From positions 744,001 through 808,000 of the forward strand of contig NZ_JAVKGN010000001.1 of NCBI RefSeq assembly GCF_031432215.1: 64,000 bases of DNA, in the 5' to 3' direction. The translations under genes and the position numbers were made by a program. The notes beneath the pieces are model-generated. The model saw nothing but the letters and a program-made list of their open reading frames with translations. It had not been told where the DNA came from and did not search any database. This DNA is from Halodesulfurarchaeum sp. HSR-GB. GTDB taxonomy: Archaea > Halobacteriota > Halobacteria > Halobacteriales > Halobacteriaceae. Below are positions 25,365-33,714 of this stretch, one piece after another (the stretch's first letter is position 1; every line of letters starts with the position of its first letter).

Positions 25365-26086
25365 AGCAGGTGCACCCCCACGAGTAGCCCGAGCACGCCG
25401 AGCGCGTAGCCATAGCCCTCACTCTCCACGTGGGCCTGGGCCGGCGGTTCGCCGTCGTAGCATCGGGCCCGGAGCGATTCGTCGAGGGCCTCGACGCGAC
25501 CGATCGTGCGGACGAAAAGCGCGCTTGCCAGCAGTTTCATCGTCCGGAGCGTGGCCCGCCGATTCCCGAACCCGGCCCGTGCGGTCGCGGCGGTGTGCAT
25601 CCGCTGGGCCTCTGCCATAACCGTCGCGATGGCCCGGTAGACATAGAGGAACAACTCGACGAGCACGTTCGGAAGTCCTGCCTGCCGGAGGGTCAGCACG
25701 ACCGTCGAGACGGGCGTCGAGGCGATCAAATAGGCCAGAATCGAGAGGGTGGCAAGTGACCGAACGGTGGTGTCAAGCGCCGTTTGCAGTCCGGTGTCGG
25801 TCACTGTGAGCGGCCCCAGTCCGTAAAGCACCGCGCCGGGGGCCGTGACCAGCACGACCGCGAGCCCGGGAGCGAGGAAGAACACGGGCACCCCGAGCCA
25901 GCGCAGGGGTCGGACACCCACCGCATCGATCGTGAGGCCGAGAAAACAGAGCCCGGCGACTGCCTGGCCCAGTCGGGTCGGGGCGGCGAGGGTCAACACG
26001 AGGGCAAAAAGGACGACATACACCTGCAGCGGCCCCCTGATCGCGGGGGTTGCCGATTGCTGGACGCCCTCGAGTGTCGTGTGCAT
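25361..26086 (-). CDS. cbiQ: Cobalt ECF importer transmembrane protein
   Basis: CbiQ is the T component that links CbiM to CbiO. The 241-aa protein has about five or six hydrophobic helices and a cytoplasmic coupling region with AATARAGFGNRRAT and ESLRARCYDGE, close to the conserved Ala-Arg-Gly motifs of this family. The frame is open further upstream, but ATG 26084-26086 starts one base after the cbiN stop and gives the family N-terminus (MHTTLEGVQQ). It ends in a four-base overlap with cbiO. Confidence 0.92.
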   Translation of the reverse strand: MHTTLEGVQQSATPAIRGPLQVYVVLFALVLTLAAPTRLGQAVAGLCFLGLTIDAVGVRPLRWLGVPVFFLAPGLAVVLVTAPGAVLYGLGPLTVTDTGLQTALDTTVRSLATLSILAYLIASTPVSTVVLTLRQAGLPNVLVELFLYVYRAIATVMAEAQRMHTAATARAGFGNRRATLRTMKLLASALFVRTIGRVEALDESLRARCYDGEPPAQAHVESEGYGYALGVLGLLVGVHLL

Positions 26087-26087
26087 C

Positions 26088-26351
26088 TCAGTTGTCCGGG
26101 CAGCCACGAAGCAGGTAGCCGATGATTCCGCCCCCGATCGCTGCCTGGAGGCTGAACAGTACGGATTCGATCTCGCCGGATGGCGGCGTCCAGATCGACT
26201 CGAACCACGGCTCGTAGGCGGGTTCCTGGTCGGCGACCAGTGCCATTCCGGCCCCGTCCGCCCCGCCCCAGGCACCGATTCCGGGTGCCAGGACCGGAAT
26301 CAGGAGGAGGCCGATCACGGCGAGCCCCGCGAGCAGTGAGAGTCGGTTCAC
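26088..26351 (-). CDS. cbiN: Cobalt ECF importer accessory protein
   Basis: CbiN helps CbiM load cobalt. The 87-aa protein has the expected two membrane helices (residues about 6-28 and 64-82) with an external loop between them (GADGAGMALVADQEPAYEPWFE). Location between cbiM and cbiQ, with overlap of four bases with cbiM, fixes the identity better than sequence alone. Confidence 0.88.
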   Translation of the reverse strand: MNRLSLLAGLAVIGLLLIPVLAPGIGAWGGADGAGMALVADQEPAYEPWFESIWTPPSGEIESVLFSLQAAIGGGIIGYLLRGCPDN

Positions 26352-27010
26352 GTCGACACCCCCAGTTTCGACGTCACAGCGGGTTTGACCGCCAGAAGCT
26401 GTTTGATCATCGCGGCGGCGATCACCCCCTCCACGATCCCGATCGGTAGCTGTGTCACCGCGAAGACCGCGGCGAAGTTCCCCGCAGCCGCGAGGACCCC
26501 GGCGATTCCGCCCGCAGCCGGGAACGCCGCTCCGAGTTGCACTGACGTGACGATGTAGGTCGCCCAGTTGGCCAGCACCGTCGCCACGAAGGTCCCGGTG
26601 ACGATGCCCGTCCGGTCACGGACGGCACGGTAGCCCAGCCAGCCGATCGCGGGACCGATGATCCCCATCGAGGCGACGTTCGCCCCGAGCGTGGTGATCC
26701 CGCCGTGAGCGAGCAGCAGTGCCTGATAGACCAGGACGATGGTCGAGAGCACGGCGGTCACGGCCGGGCCGAAGAGCACGATGGCGATGCCCGTCCCGGT
26801 GGGATGGGAGGTGCTCCCGGTGACCGAGGGGAACTTCATCGCCGAGAGCACGAACATGAAGGCGCCGGCGAGGGCCAGCATCGCCATTCGCTCCGGCGAT
26901 TTCCGCACGTAGGTCGCGACCCGATAGGTCCCGTAGGCGACGAACGGCGCGGCGAACAGTGTCCAGGCCGCGGCCCAGATCGGTGGCAGAAACCCCTCTG
27001 CAATGTGCAT
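26348..27010 (-). CDS. cbiM: Cobalt ECF importer substrate-binding membrane protein
   Basis: CbiM binds Co2+ through its free N-terminus and His2; here the start is MHIAEGFLPPIWA, the exact functional N-terminus of the family. The 220-aa protein has about six membrane helices and the segment SSTIVL..ALLLAHGGITTLGANVASMGIIGP containing the conserved histidine and asparagine. The region KFPSVTGSTSHPTGTG supplies another metal ligand. First gene of cbiMNQO; a minus-strand TATA-like TTTTAATTGA lies about 28 bases upstream, just next to site B of the 24-bp element. Confidence 0.95.
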   Translation of the reverse strand: MHIAEGFLPPIWAAAWTLFAAPFVAYGTYRVATYVRKSPERMAMLALAGAFMFVLSAMKFPSVTGSTSHPTGTGIAIVLFGPAVTAVLSTIVLVYQALLLAHGGITTLGANVASMGIIGPAIGWLGYRAVRDRTGIVTGTFVATVLANWATYIVTSVQLGAAFPAAGGIAGVLAAAGNFAAVFAVTQLPIGIVEGVIAAAMIKQLLAVKPAVTSKLGVST

Positions 27011-27044
27011 GCTGTGGGAATAGCTTCTGGGGGGTCAATTAAAA

Positions 27045-27068
27045 CAATTCGGATTGCGATAAACAAAA
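27045..27068 (+). promoter_or_regulatory. B12-island 24-bp element, site B (cbiM/cobA divergent promoter)
   Basis: CAAT (27045-27048) and ATTG (27053-27056) match sites A and C. The third half-site is weaker: AAAA at the standard spacing, or CAAA if shifted by one base. The site begins 35 bases upstream of the cbiM start and ends just before the cobA TATA box, so one regulator could control both directions. Confidence 0.65.
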
Positions 27069-27071
27069 TTA

Positions 27072-27080
27072 GATTTAATA
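27072..27080 (+). promoter_or_regulatory. TATA box for cobA
   Basis: GATTTAATA is centred about 30 bases before the ATG at 27107. The distance fits a leaderless transcript and supports the longer cobA start. Confidence 0.5.
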
Positions 27081-27106
27081 CGCCGGAGCCAAGAGCCTCG
27101 GGTAAC

Positions 27107-28123
27107 ATGGGGAATTCACGGGAGTCGGCGGGCAATCCTGGGCGGGCCCGGACAGAGACGAACCAATCGCCGGGCCGATCGGGTGCGGGGCCAACTGCCC
27201 CGCTCGGCAGCGTGACCGCGGAGACGCCGACGCCACCGGTTGGACGGGCGATGACGCGGTTGAACGGCGAATTCGACGACCGACAGGCGGCCGCCGAGCA
27301 GTCCGCCGTCGAGATGGCCTGTGGCACCGATTCGCCAGCCGAACTCTGGGTCAGGGAGGGCGGATCGGTCGCGCTGGTTGGCGCTGGACCGGGTGATCCC
27401 GGGCTGTTGACCGTCCGGGCCTGGCAACTCCTCCAGAGTGCGGATGTCGTCCTCTACGATTCGCTGACGAGCGCGGCGATCGTCGACTCCCTGGAGGGGA
27501 CCGAGTGCATCGACGTGGGCAAGCGCACCCAGCCCCGGACGACCCAGGACCAGATCCACGATCTCATGCTGGATCGCGCTCGCCAGGGCGAGTCCGTGGT
27601 TCGGCTGAAGGGCGGGGACCCGGTCGTCTTCGGGCGTGGCGGCGAGGAGGCGGAGTTCCTCGCGGCCCGGGACGTGCCGTTCCGGGTCGTGCCCGGCGTG
27701 ACGAGTGTCGTCGCAGCTCCGGAACTGGCTGGTATCCCGGTCACCCACCGGGAGATTTCCTCCAGTTTCACCGTCATCACCGGACACGAGGCCGCGGAGA
27801 AGAGCGAGGATCACGTCGACTGGGACGCGCTGGCCGAACGCGTCGAGGGCGGCGAGACCCTCATCGTCCTGATGGGTGTCAAACGCCTCCCGGATTACGT
27901 CGGCCGCCTCCGGGACCGGGGCGTTCCGGCCGATGTCCCCACCGCCATGATCGAGAAGGTGACCTGGGACGAACAGCAGACCCTCACCGCCACGCTTGGA
28001 ACCGTCGTCGACCGGGCTGCGGCGGCGGACATCGAACCCCCCGCGACGACGGTCATCGGCGAGGTCGTCTCGATGCGGGATCGGGTCCCCGACATCGACT
28101 GGGCGTCCGGTCGGCCACGATGA
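27107..28123 (+). CDS. cobA: Uroporphyrinogen-III C-methyltransferase
   Basis: SUMT makes precorrin-2 by methylating uroporphyrinogen III at C2 and C7. The core from about residue 85 has ALVGAGPGDPGLLTVRAW, VVLYDSL, RLKGGDPVVFGRGGEE and VVPGVTSVVAAPELAGIPVTHR. From the ATG at 27107 the product is 338 aa with a poorly conserved 80-residue, Pro/Gly/Ser-rich N-terminal region. An ATG at 27251 would shorten this to about 30 residues. I prefer 27107 because of TATA spacing, but the start is open. First of three overlapping genes (cobA, precorrin-2 dehydrogenase, cbiA). Confidence 0.9.
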   Translation: MGNSRESAGNPGRARTETNQSPGRSGAGPTAPLGSVTAETPTPPVGRAMTRLNGEFDDRQAAAEQSAVEMACGTDSPAELWVREGGSVALVGAGPGDPGLLTVRAWQLLQSADVVLYDSLTSAAIVDSLEGTECIDVGKRTQPRTTQDQIHDLMLDRARQGESVVRLKGGDPVVFGRGGEEAEFLAARDVPFRVVPGVTSVVAAPELAGIPVTHREISSSFTVITGHEAAEKSEDHVDWDALAERVEGGETLIVLMGVKRLPDYVGRLRDRGVPADVPTAMIEKVTWDEQQTLTATLGTVVDRAAAADIEPPATTVIGEVVSMRDRVPDIDWASGRPR

Positions 28124-28725
28124 TCCCGCTCTTTCACGATTTCGCGGACCGGCGAGTCGTCATCTTCGGCGGTGGCGCGGTCGCCGCGAGGAAGGCCGCG
28201 CTGTTTGCCACGGAAGCCGAGGTCGTCGTCCCCTCGCTTGCCTTCCACGAGCGCTTCTCGGAGATCGACTGTCGGCTCCACCGGACACAGATCGACGGGG
28301 ACCTGGCGGCCTGGTACGCCACCGACGCGTTTCTCGTGATCCCCGCGACCGACGACCCCGAGCTGAACGACCGGATCGCCGCCCGGGCGGCCGAACAGGG
28401 TGCGCTCGTGAACCGGGTGGACGAGACCGGCCGGACCATCACGCCGAGTGTGATTTCGGGCGATAACCTCACGGTCGGCATCGCCACCGGCGGGGGGAGT
28501 CCGGCCGTGAGCAAGTACCTCAGGCAGCAACTGGAAGCCGAGATCGAGGCCCTCGATCCGATGGTCGAACTCCAGTCAGAACTGCGCGAGCGGGCCGGGG
28601 ATCTCCCGTCGGCTGCCCGTCGGGAATTCCTCTGGGATGTTCTCGAAGACGACCGGATCCACGAGACACTCGAAGCCGGGAAGTTCGAGCAGGCCAGAAC
28701 GCTGGCCATGGAGCATCACCCATGA
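28120..28725 (+). CDS. Precorrin-2 dehydrogenase (siroheme synthase N-domain)
   Basis: It oxidises precorrin-2 to sirohydrochlorin using NAD, giving the substrate of CbiX and of siroheme synthesis. The 201-aa protein has the NAD fold signature VVIFGGGAVAARKAALF, then VIPATDDPELNDRIAARA and TITPSVISGDNLTVGIATGGGSPAVSKYLR. It corresponds to Met8p or the N-terminal half of CysG without the methylase part, which the adjacent cobA supplies. It overlaps cobA and cbiA by four bases each. Whether it also chelates metal is unknown; CbiX is present for that. Confidence 0.93.
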   Translation: MIPLFHDFADRRVVIFGGGAVAARKAALFATEAEVVVPSLAFHERFSEIDCRLHRTQIDGDLAAWYATDAFLVIPATDDPELNDRIAARAAEQGALVNRVDETGRTITPSVISGDNLTVGIATGGGSPAVSKYLRQQLEAEIEALDPMVELQSELRERAGDLPSAARREFLWDVLEDDRIHETLEAGKFEQARTLAMEHHP

Positions 28726-30029
28726 AGGGCGTCGTCCTGGGCGGCACGGCTTCCGGCGTGGGCAAGACCGTCGCCTCGCTGGTCGTCATGACGGCCCTCG
28801 AGGAGGCCGGAGTCGACGTTCAGCCCGCGAAGGCGGGCCCGGACTTCATCGACCCCAGCCATCACGCCGCGATCGCGGGCCGCCCCTCACGCACGCTCGA
28901 TGTCTGGATGGCGGGACCGGATGGCGTCCGCCGGAACTACGCCCGTGGGAGTGGTGACATGGCGGTCGTCGAAGGGGTCATGGGCCTTTATGACGGTGAC
29001 GCCTCCAGCACGGCGATGGTCGCCGAGGCCCTCTCGCTGCCGGTCGTACTGATCGTCGATGCCAAAGCCGGGATGGAGAGCGTGGCGGCGACCGCGCTTG
29101 GCTTCCAGCAGTACGCCGCCCAGGCCGGGACCGACATCGAGGTGGCCGGGATCATCGCTCAGCGGGCCCACGGCGGCCGCCACGAGGACGGGATCCGGGC
29201 TGCGCTCCCCGACAACCTGACCTATTTCGGTCGCATCCCGCCCCGCGAGGACCTGGACATCCCGGATCGGCACCTCGGACTCTTCATGGGCGAGGAGGCC
29301 ACCCTGCCACGCGAAGGACTCGCTGCGGCCGCCGAGCACATCCGGACCGACCGATTGCTCGATGCGGCTCGTGAGCCCCCGACCGCTCCAGCGGTGCCCG
29401 ATCCACCCGAGACTGATTCCTGTATCGCACTGGCGCGCGATCAGGCCTTTTCGTTTCTCTATGCCGCCACCCGCGAGCGCCTCGAAGCCGCTGGAACCGT
29501 CCGCACCTTCTCGCCCGTGGCTGGGGATCCCGTCCCCGAGTGTGAGGGCATCTACCTCCCTGGCGGCTATCCGGAGCGGTTCGCCGCCGAACTCGAAGCG
29601 AGCGACACCCTCGATGCGATCCGGGAGCGGGCTGTGGCCGGCACGCCCGTCTTCGGTGAGTGTGGCGGGCTGATGGCCCTCTCGGAGACGCTTGAAACCA
29701 CCGCGGGCGACAGCTACCGGATGGCTGGAGTCCTGCCCGCCGAGATTCGGATGACCGAGCGCTACCAGGCGCTGGATCACGTCGAACTGGTGGCCGATCG
29801 GGACACCCTCACCGCAAATCGGGGTGAACACCGCCGGGGCCACGAGTTTCACTACTCCACGACGACCCTCGACTCGGATGCGACGCTTGCCTTCTCGATG
29901 TCACGCGGCGAGGGCATCAGCGATGGGCGGGACGGGTTGACCGAGTACGCCACGCTCGGCACCTACACCCATGTCCATCCGGAGAGCGGGGCCTTCGATA
30001 CCTTCCTCGACCGGGTCGATGAGGTTTAA
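28722..30029 (+). CDS. cbiA: Cobyrinate a,c-diamide synthase
   Basis: CbiA amidates carboxylates a and c of cobyrinate with glutamine and ATP. The 435-aa protein has an N-terminal P-loop GTASGVGKT, GPDFIDPSHH, and the class I glutamine amidotransferase half with YLPGGYPERFA and the nucleophile cysteine in FGECGGLMALSE. The C-terminal histidine is in the YTHVHPES region. The last gene of the cobA operon; the next gene starts 25 bases on and is unrelated. Confidence 0.95.
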   Translation: MKGVVLGGTASGVGKTVASLVVMTALEEAGVDVQPAKAGPDFIDPSHHAAIAGRPSRTLDVWMAGPDGVRRNYARGSGDMAVVEGVMGLYDGDASSTAMVAEALSLPVVLIVDAKAGMESVAATALGFQQYAAQAGTDIEVAGIIAQRAHGGRHEDGIRAALPDNLTYFGRIPPREDLDIPDRHLGLFMGEEATLPREGLAAAAEHIRTDRLLDAAREPPTAPAVPDPPETDSCIALARDQAFSFLYAATRERLEAAGTVRTFSPVAGDPVPECEGIYLPGGYPERFAAELEASDTLDAIRERAVAGTPVFGECGGLMALSETLETTAGDSYRMAGVLPAEIRMTERYQALDHVELVADRDTLTANRGEHRRGHEFHYSTTTLDSDATLAFSMSRGEGISDGRDGLTEYATLGTYTHVHPESGAFDTFLDRVDEV

Positions 30030-30054
30030 CAGGGCGGACCGACCACTGTGACCT

Positions 30055-30570
30055 ATGTACGCCGTGGTGGGTTGCTCGAACTGTCAGGCACTCTGGATCG
30101 TCGCGGACCGGCCCGAGACGACCACGTGCCCGCGCTGTGGGGCCCGCCACCAGTTCGACCGGCTCAAGAAGTTCACCACGACCGAGGACCGCGAGGCGGC
30201 CCGGGAGGTTCGCTCGGCGATGCTCGCGAGCGCCCAGGACCGGGCGGAAGCCTACGAGAAACTGGACTCCGTGAGCGAGATGGCCGCGGCGATCGAATCT
30301 GCGGGGGTCGACGACCGCGAGTACCTCGAGGGGCAGGGCCTGGACCCGGATCGGGTCGCCGCGGCCGCCACCGAAGACGACACCGGCTCGATGAGTCGTC
30401 GTGACCGCGTGCTGGCGGCCCTGGACGCCCTCGATGAACCGACCGAGGCAGCGATCGTGGAGTACGCGAGCGAGCACGGGGTGCCGCCAGATGCCGTCCG
30501 CGAGATCCTGGAGAAACTCGCCCGCCAGGGGCTGGTGGTCCGGGGTGCCGCTGGCTTTCGCCGACTCTGA
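30055..30570 (+). CDS. DUF5817-type protein: zinc ribbon plus winged helix
   Basis: The 171-aa protein begins with a four-cysteine zinc ribbon (GCSNC at residues 7-10 and TCPRC near residues 24-28). It is followed by a charged helical middle section and a C-terminal winged-helix-like domain (LAALDALDEPTEAAIVEYASEHGVPPDAVREILEKLARQGLVV). This architecture is conserved in haloarchaea (DUF5817) and suggests nucleic-acid binding; the role is not established. It directly follows cbiA, but it has no link to B12. Confidence 0.8.
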   Translation: MYAVVGCSNCQALWIVADRPETTTCPRCGARHQFDRLKKFTTTEDREAAREVRSAMLASAQDRAEAYEKLDSVSEMAAAIESAGVDDREYLEGQGLDPDRVAAAATEDDTGSMSRRDRVLAALDALDEPTEAAIVEYASEHGVPPDAVREILEKLARQGLVVRGAAGFRRL

Positions 30571-30615
30571 GTCCGGAAACCCAACCGTTTTGCTCGCCGG
30601 CCCGTCCGTTGGGAT

Positions 30616-31986
30616 ATGGCTGCACCCGCCGACGCGATCTTCGTCGATGGCGAGGTCCACACGCTCGCACACCCGGACCGGACCGCCGAGGCGTTCGCCG
30701 TCCGTGACGGGACCGTGGTCCGTGTCGCGGACACCTACGAGGTCGAGTTCCTGGAGGGGATCGAGACCACCCGAATCGATCTCGACGGCCGGCCGGTGAT
30801 CCCGGGCTTCGTGGACGCGAACGCCCACCTGCTGGGAATCGGGCTTCGCCGCCGTCGCGCCGATCTCTCCGGTGTGGATCCGGAGACGGCACGTTCCCGA
30901 CTCCGAGCCGACGCGGACCGGGACCGGGAGTGGATCGTCGGTGTCGGCTCGCCGAACGCCTCGCTCGATCGGACCGATCTCGACGCCGTGAGCGAGACCC
31001 GGCCCGTCGTCGTGATCAGCAGGGACCGAAAGACGATGACGCTCAACTCGGCCGCGCTCGCAGCAATCGGCCACGAGCCAGTGGAGAGCGGTGTCGTCGA
31101 GTGGCCCGATTCGCAGCCGGTCTGGGGAGCGCTCGCTCCGGACCGTGACCGGACCCGGGACCTGATCGAGGCGGGGATCGAACACGCCCACCGACACGGC
31201 GTCACCGCGGTCCAGGATGACGTGTTGACCGCCACGACGGCCCGCGCCTATCAGGACCTCGATCGGATGGGGGCGCTGTCGCTGCGGGTGCAGGTGGACC
31301 GCCGGCCGCCAGTCGGGAACGCCGGTGACCCCATTGCGGCGGCGAGAACCCTCGGAATCCCATCCGGCGCGGGGAACGATCGCTTGCGGATGGGGGCGAT
31401 CCGGGTCGACGTCGACCAGCAGCCGGCCGACGAATCGACGCTCCCGTCGCTCGCGGCGCTCAACGAGGCGGCAGCGGCCGCGGGGCTCACCGTCCGGCCC
31501 CTGGCAACCGACGAGCAGGCCCTCGATGACGTGCTCTCGGAATTCGAAGACGGCCTCGTGATCGACCGCGCCGACCGGGTGCGTGACGATCAGATACGGG
31601 CGCTCGCAGAGCGATTGGCGACAGTCGTCGCCAGCCCGGGCAGGCCCGACAGCGCCGATTCACAGCGTGGTGGTCGCTACGGTCGGCTGCATGCGGCCGG
31701 CGTGTCACTCGCGCTCGGGAGCGACGGGTTCTCGATGGCCCCGTTTCGGGCGATCGAGCGCCTGCGGTCCGCGCCCGGCCCGGAACAGCGACTTGCCGTG
31801 ACGGAGGCGCTGCGGGCGGGGACGCGCGGTGGGCCCCTCGCCCGCGGCGGGTCTCCGGGGACGATCGAGGTCGGGGCCCCCGCGGACGTAATCGTGCTCT
31901 CTGATTCCCCCTGGGAACGGCCGGCTTCGGACGTGTCGGTGGACCTGACGGTCGTCGACGGCGAGCTCGTGTACGAGAGACCCTAA
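30616..31986 (+). CDS. Amidohydrolase (YtcJ-like), apparently lacking metal ligands
   Basis: The 456-aa protein has the overall layout of amidohydrolase_3/YtcJ enzymes: an N-terminal beta-sandwich (FVDGEVHTLAHPDRTAEAFAVRDGTVV), PGFVDANAH, LNSAALAAIG, GVTAVQD, LALGSD and a C-terminal GSPGTIEVGAPADVIVLSDSP. The usual HxH of the first strand is NxH here (DANAH). The later histidines in DGH, HAIGD and EHA contexts are replaced by DRK, LATDE and DRA. It may be a catalytically dead paralogue or use different chemistry. A CCGTTTTGC box precedes the start by about 27 bases. Its stop overlaps gpmI on the other strand. Confidence 0.78.
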   Translation: MAAPADAIFVDGEVHTLAHPDRTAEAFAVRDGTVVRVADTYEVEFLEGIETTRIDLDGRPVIPGFVDANAHLLGIGLRRRRADLSGVDPETARSRLRADADRDREWIVGVGSPNASLDRTDLDAVSETRPVVVISRDRKTMTLNSAALAAIGHEPVESGVVEWPDSQPVWGALAPDRDRTRDLIEAGIEHAHRHGVTAVQDDVLTATTARAYQDLDRMGALSLRVQVDRRPPVGNAGDPIAAARTLGIPSGAGNDRLRMGAIRVDVDQQPADESTLPSLAALNEAAAAAGLTVRPLATDEQALDDVLSEFEDGLVIDRADRVRDDQIRALAERLATVVASPGRPDSADSQRGGRYGRLHAAGVSLALGSDGFSMAPFRAIERLRSAPGPEQRLAVTEALRAGTRGGPLARGGSPGTIEVGAPADVIVLSDSPWERPASDVSVDLTVVDGELVYERP

Positions 31987-33494
31987 TTCCTGAGCAGGGA
32001 GCGGCCCGTCATCCCCTCGGGGCGGTCGAGTCCGAGAATCGAGAGGATCGTCGGCGTGAGGTCCGCGAGGGTGCCACCCTCGCGAATGCGGCCGTCGCCG
32101 TCCGTGGGATCGATCGAGATGAACGGCACTGGATTGAACGTGTGGGCCGTGTGTGGCGTCTCCGGTGTGCCCATGTCCTCGGCGTTGCCGTGGTCGGCAG
32201 TCACGAGCAGGTGGCCGCCCGCGTCTCGGATGGCCGTGCCCAGTCGATCGAGTTCGGCATCAACGGTCTCGACGGCCTCGATCGTCGCCTCGTAGTCGCC
32301 CGTGTGCCCGACCATGTCGGGGTTCGCGTAGTTGAGGACGAGCACGTCCGGGTCCTGCTCGTCGATGATCCGGACCGCGGCGTCGGTGACCCCGGCCGCA
32401 CTCATCTCCGGCTTTTGATCGTAGGTCGGCACGTCCGGGCTGGCGACGATCTCCCGGATTTCGCCCTCGAACTCGATCTCGCGGCCGCCGTTGAGGAAGT
32501 AGGTGACGTGGGGGTACTTCTCGGACTCGGCGATCCGGAGCTGTGTCAACCCGGCCCGTTCGAGGACCGCGCCAAGGGTGATTTCGGGCTCGTTTGGTTC
32601 GACGAGGACGGGCAGATCGAAGCGACGATCGTACTCGGTCATCGTCGCGAGCGCAATTTCTGGTGGCTCCGTGGACTGGGGCCAGGCGGGATCGATGTCC
32701 GCGAGCATCCGTGTCAGCTGGCGTGCCCGATCGGCCCGGAAGTTGCAGAAGACCACGCCGTCACCGGATTCGAGTGCCGGCCCGCCCGTGATCAGTGTCG
32801 GTTCGATGAACTCGTCGGTGTCCCCCCGGTCGTAGGACTGCTCGACGGCGGCCCGAGCCGACTTGGCCTCATGTGTCGCCTCGCGGTTCACGATCGCGTC
32901 GTAGGCCCGTTTGGTTCGCTCCCAGTTCCCGTCCCGGTCCATCGCGTAGTAGCGGCCGGAGACGGTTGCGATCGAGCCAGTTCCGACCCGCTCGATTTCG
33001 GATTCGAGTTCGGTGATGAACGCCTCGCCGGCGGTCGGGCTCGTGTCCCGACCGTCCATGAAGGCGTGGATCACCACCTCCAGGCCCTCCTCGGCGGCAC
33101 ACTCGATGAGCGCGTGTAAGTGGGCCTGATCGGCGTGGACGCCGCCGTCACTGACCAGTCCCATGAGGTGCAGCCGTCCGTCCTGCTGTCTGGTGTCGTC
33201 GAAGACGGTCTGGAGTGCCTCGTTCTCGCAGAAGGTGTCGGCCTCGATCTGCCGATCGATGCGGAGGGCCGGCTGGTCCAGCGGTCGCCCGGCCCCGATG
33301 GTGAGATGGCCCACCTCGCTGTTTCCCATGCGTCCCTCCGGCAGGCCCACGGTTGGCCCGTCGGTGCGGAGGGTGCCGGTGACGCCCGTCTTCCAGTAGC
33401 GATCGAACGTCGGGGTGCTGGCGGCCTCGATCGCGTTCAATCGGTCGTGGTCGCCGAGTCCCCAGCCGTCGAGGATGACGAGCGCCACCTCCAT
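31983..33494 (-). CDS. gpmI: 2,3-bisphosphoglycerate-independent phosphoglycerate mutase
   Basis: It interconverts 3- and 2-phosphoglycerate in glycolysis/gluconeogenesis using two Mn ions. The 503-aa protein has ILDGWGLGD, the nucleophile serine in RMGNSEVGHLTIGAGR, HAFMDGRDTSP, FCNFRADRARQLTR, and TADHGNAEDM with metal ligands near the C-terminus. Length fits the bacterial/haloarchaeal iPGM rather than the ~400-aa ApgM type. The ATG at 33492-33494 starts four residues before VILDGWG. It ends by overlapping the amidohydrolase stop. Confidence 0.97.
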   Translation of the reverse strand: MEVALVILDGWGLGDHDRLNAIEAASTPTFDRYWKTGVTGTLRTDGPTVGLPEGRMGNSEVGHLTIGAGRPLDQPALRIDRQIEADTFCENEALQTVFDDTRQQDGRLHLMGLVSDGGVHADQAHLHALIECAAEEGLEVVIHAFMDGRDTSPTAGEAFITELESEIERVGTGSIATVSGRYYAMDRDGNWERTKRAYDAIVNREATHEAKSARAAVEQSYDRGDTDEFIEPTLITGGPALESGDGVVFCNFRADRARQLTRMLADIDPAWPQSTEPPEIALATMTEYDRRFDLPVLVEPNEPEITLGAVLERAGLTQLRIAESEKYPHVTYFLNGGREIEFEGEIREIVASPDVPTYDQKPEMSAAGVTDAAVRIIDEQDPDVLVLNYANPDMVGHTGDYEATIEAVETVDAELDRLGTAIRDAGGHLLVTADHGNAEDMGTPETPHTAHTFNPVPFISIDPTDGDGRIREGGTLADLTPTILSILGLDRPEGMTGRSLLRN

Positions 33495-33610
33495 GCGGAT
33501 GGCTGGGGGTGGCGGACGTATCTAGGTGTCGTTCGCGGCCCGACCCCGGGCCAGCCCCTGGCTGTGTCCAGTCCTCGAGGAGCAGGGGCAGAACGCGAAA
33601 CATCCAAATC

Positions 33611-33647
33611 CCACCGGCTAATACCAAAAAATACCAAGAGCTGGTGG
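33611..33647. promoter_or_regulatory. Dyad with internal direct repeats upstream of phaR (probable autoregulatory operator)
   Basis: CCACCGGCT (33611-33619) and AGCTGGTGG (33639-33647) are inverted repeats with one mismatch, and the 19-base spacer contains two copies of ATACCAA (33621-33627, 33631-33637) exactly one helical turn apart. A TATA-like CCATTTAGT lies downstream at 33664-33672. Since PhaR of haloarchaea is known to repress its own phaRP promoter, this is a candidate binding site. Confidence 0.5.
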
Positions 33648-33714
33648 AAAAAGGGGCAGAAAACCATTTAGTGGGAACACTTATGTGCCCCCGGACGAAT
33701 GATCAGGTGTCGCA

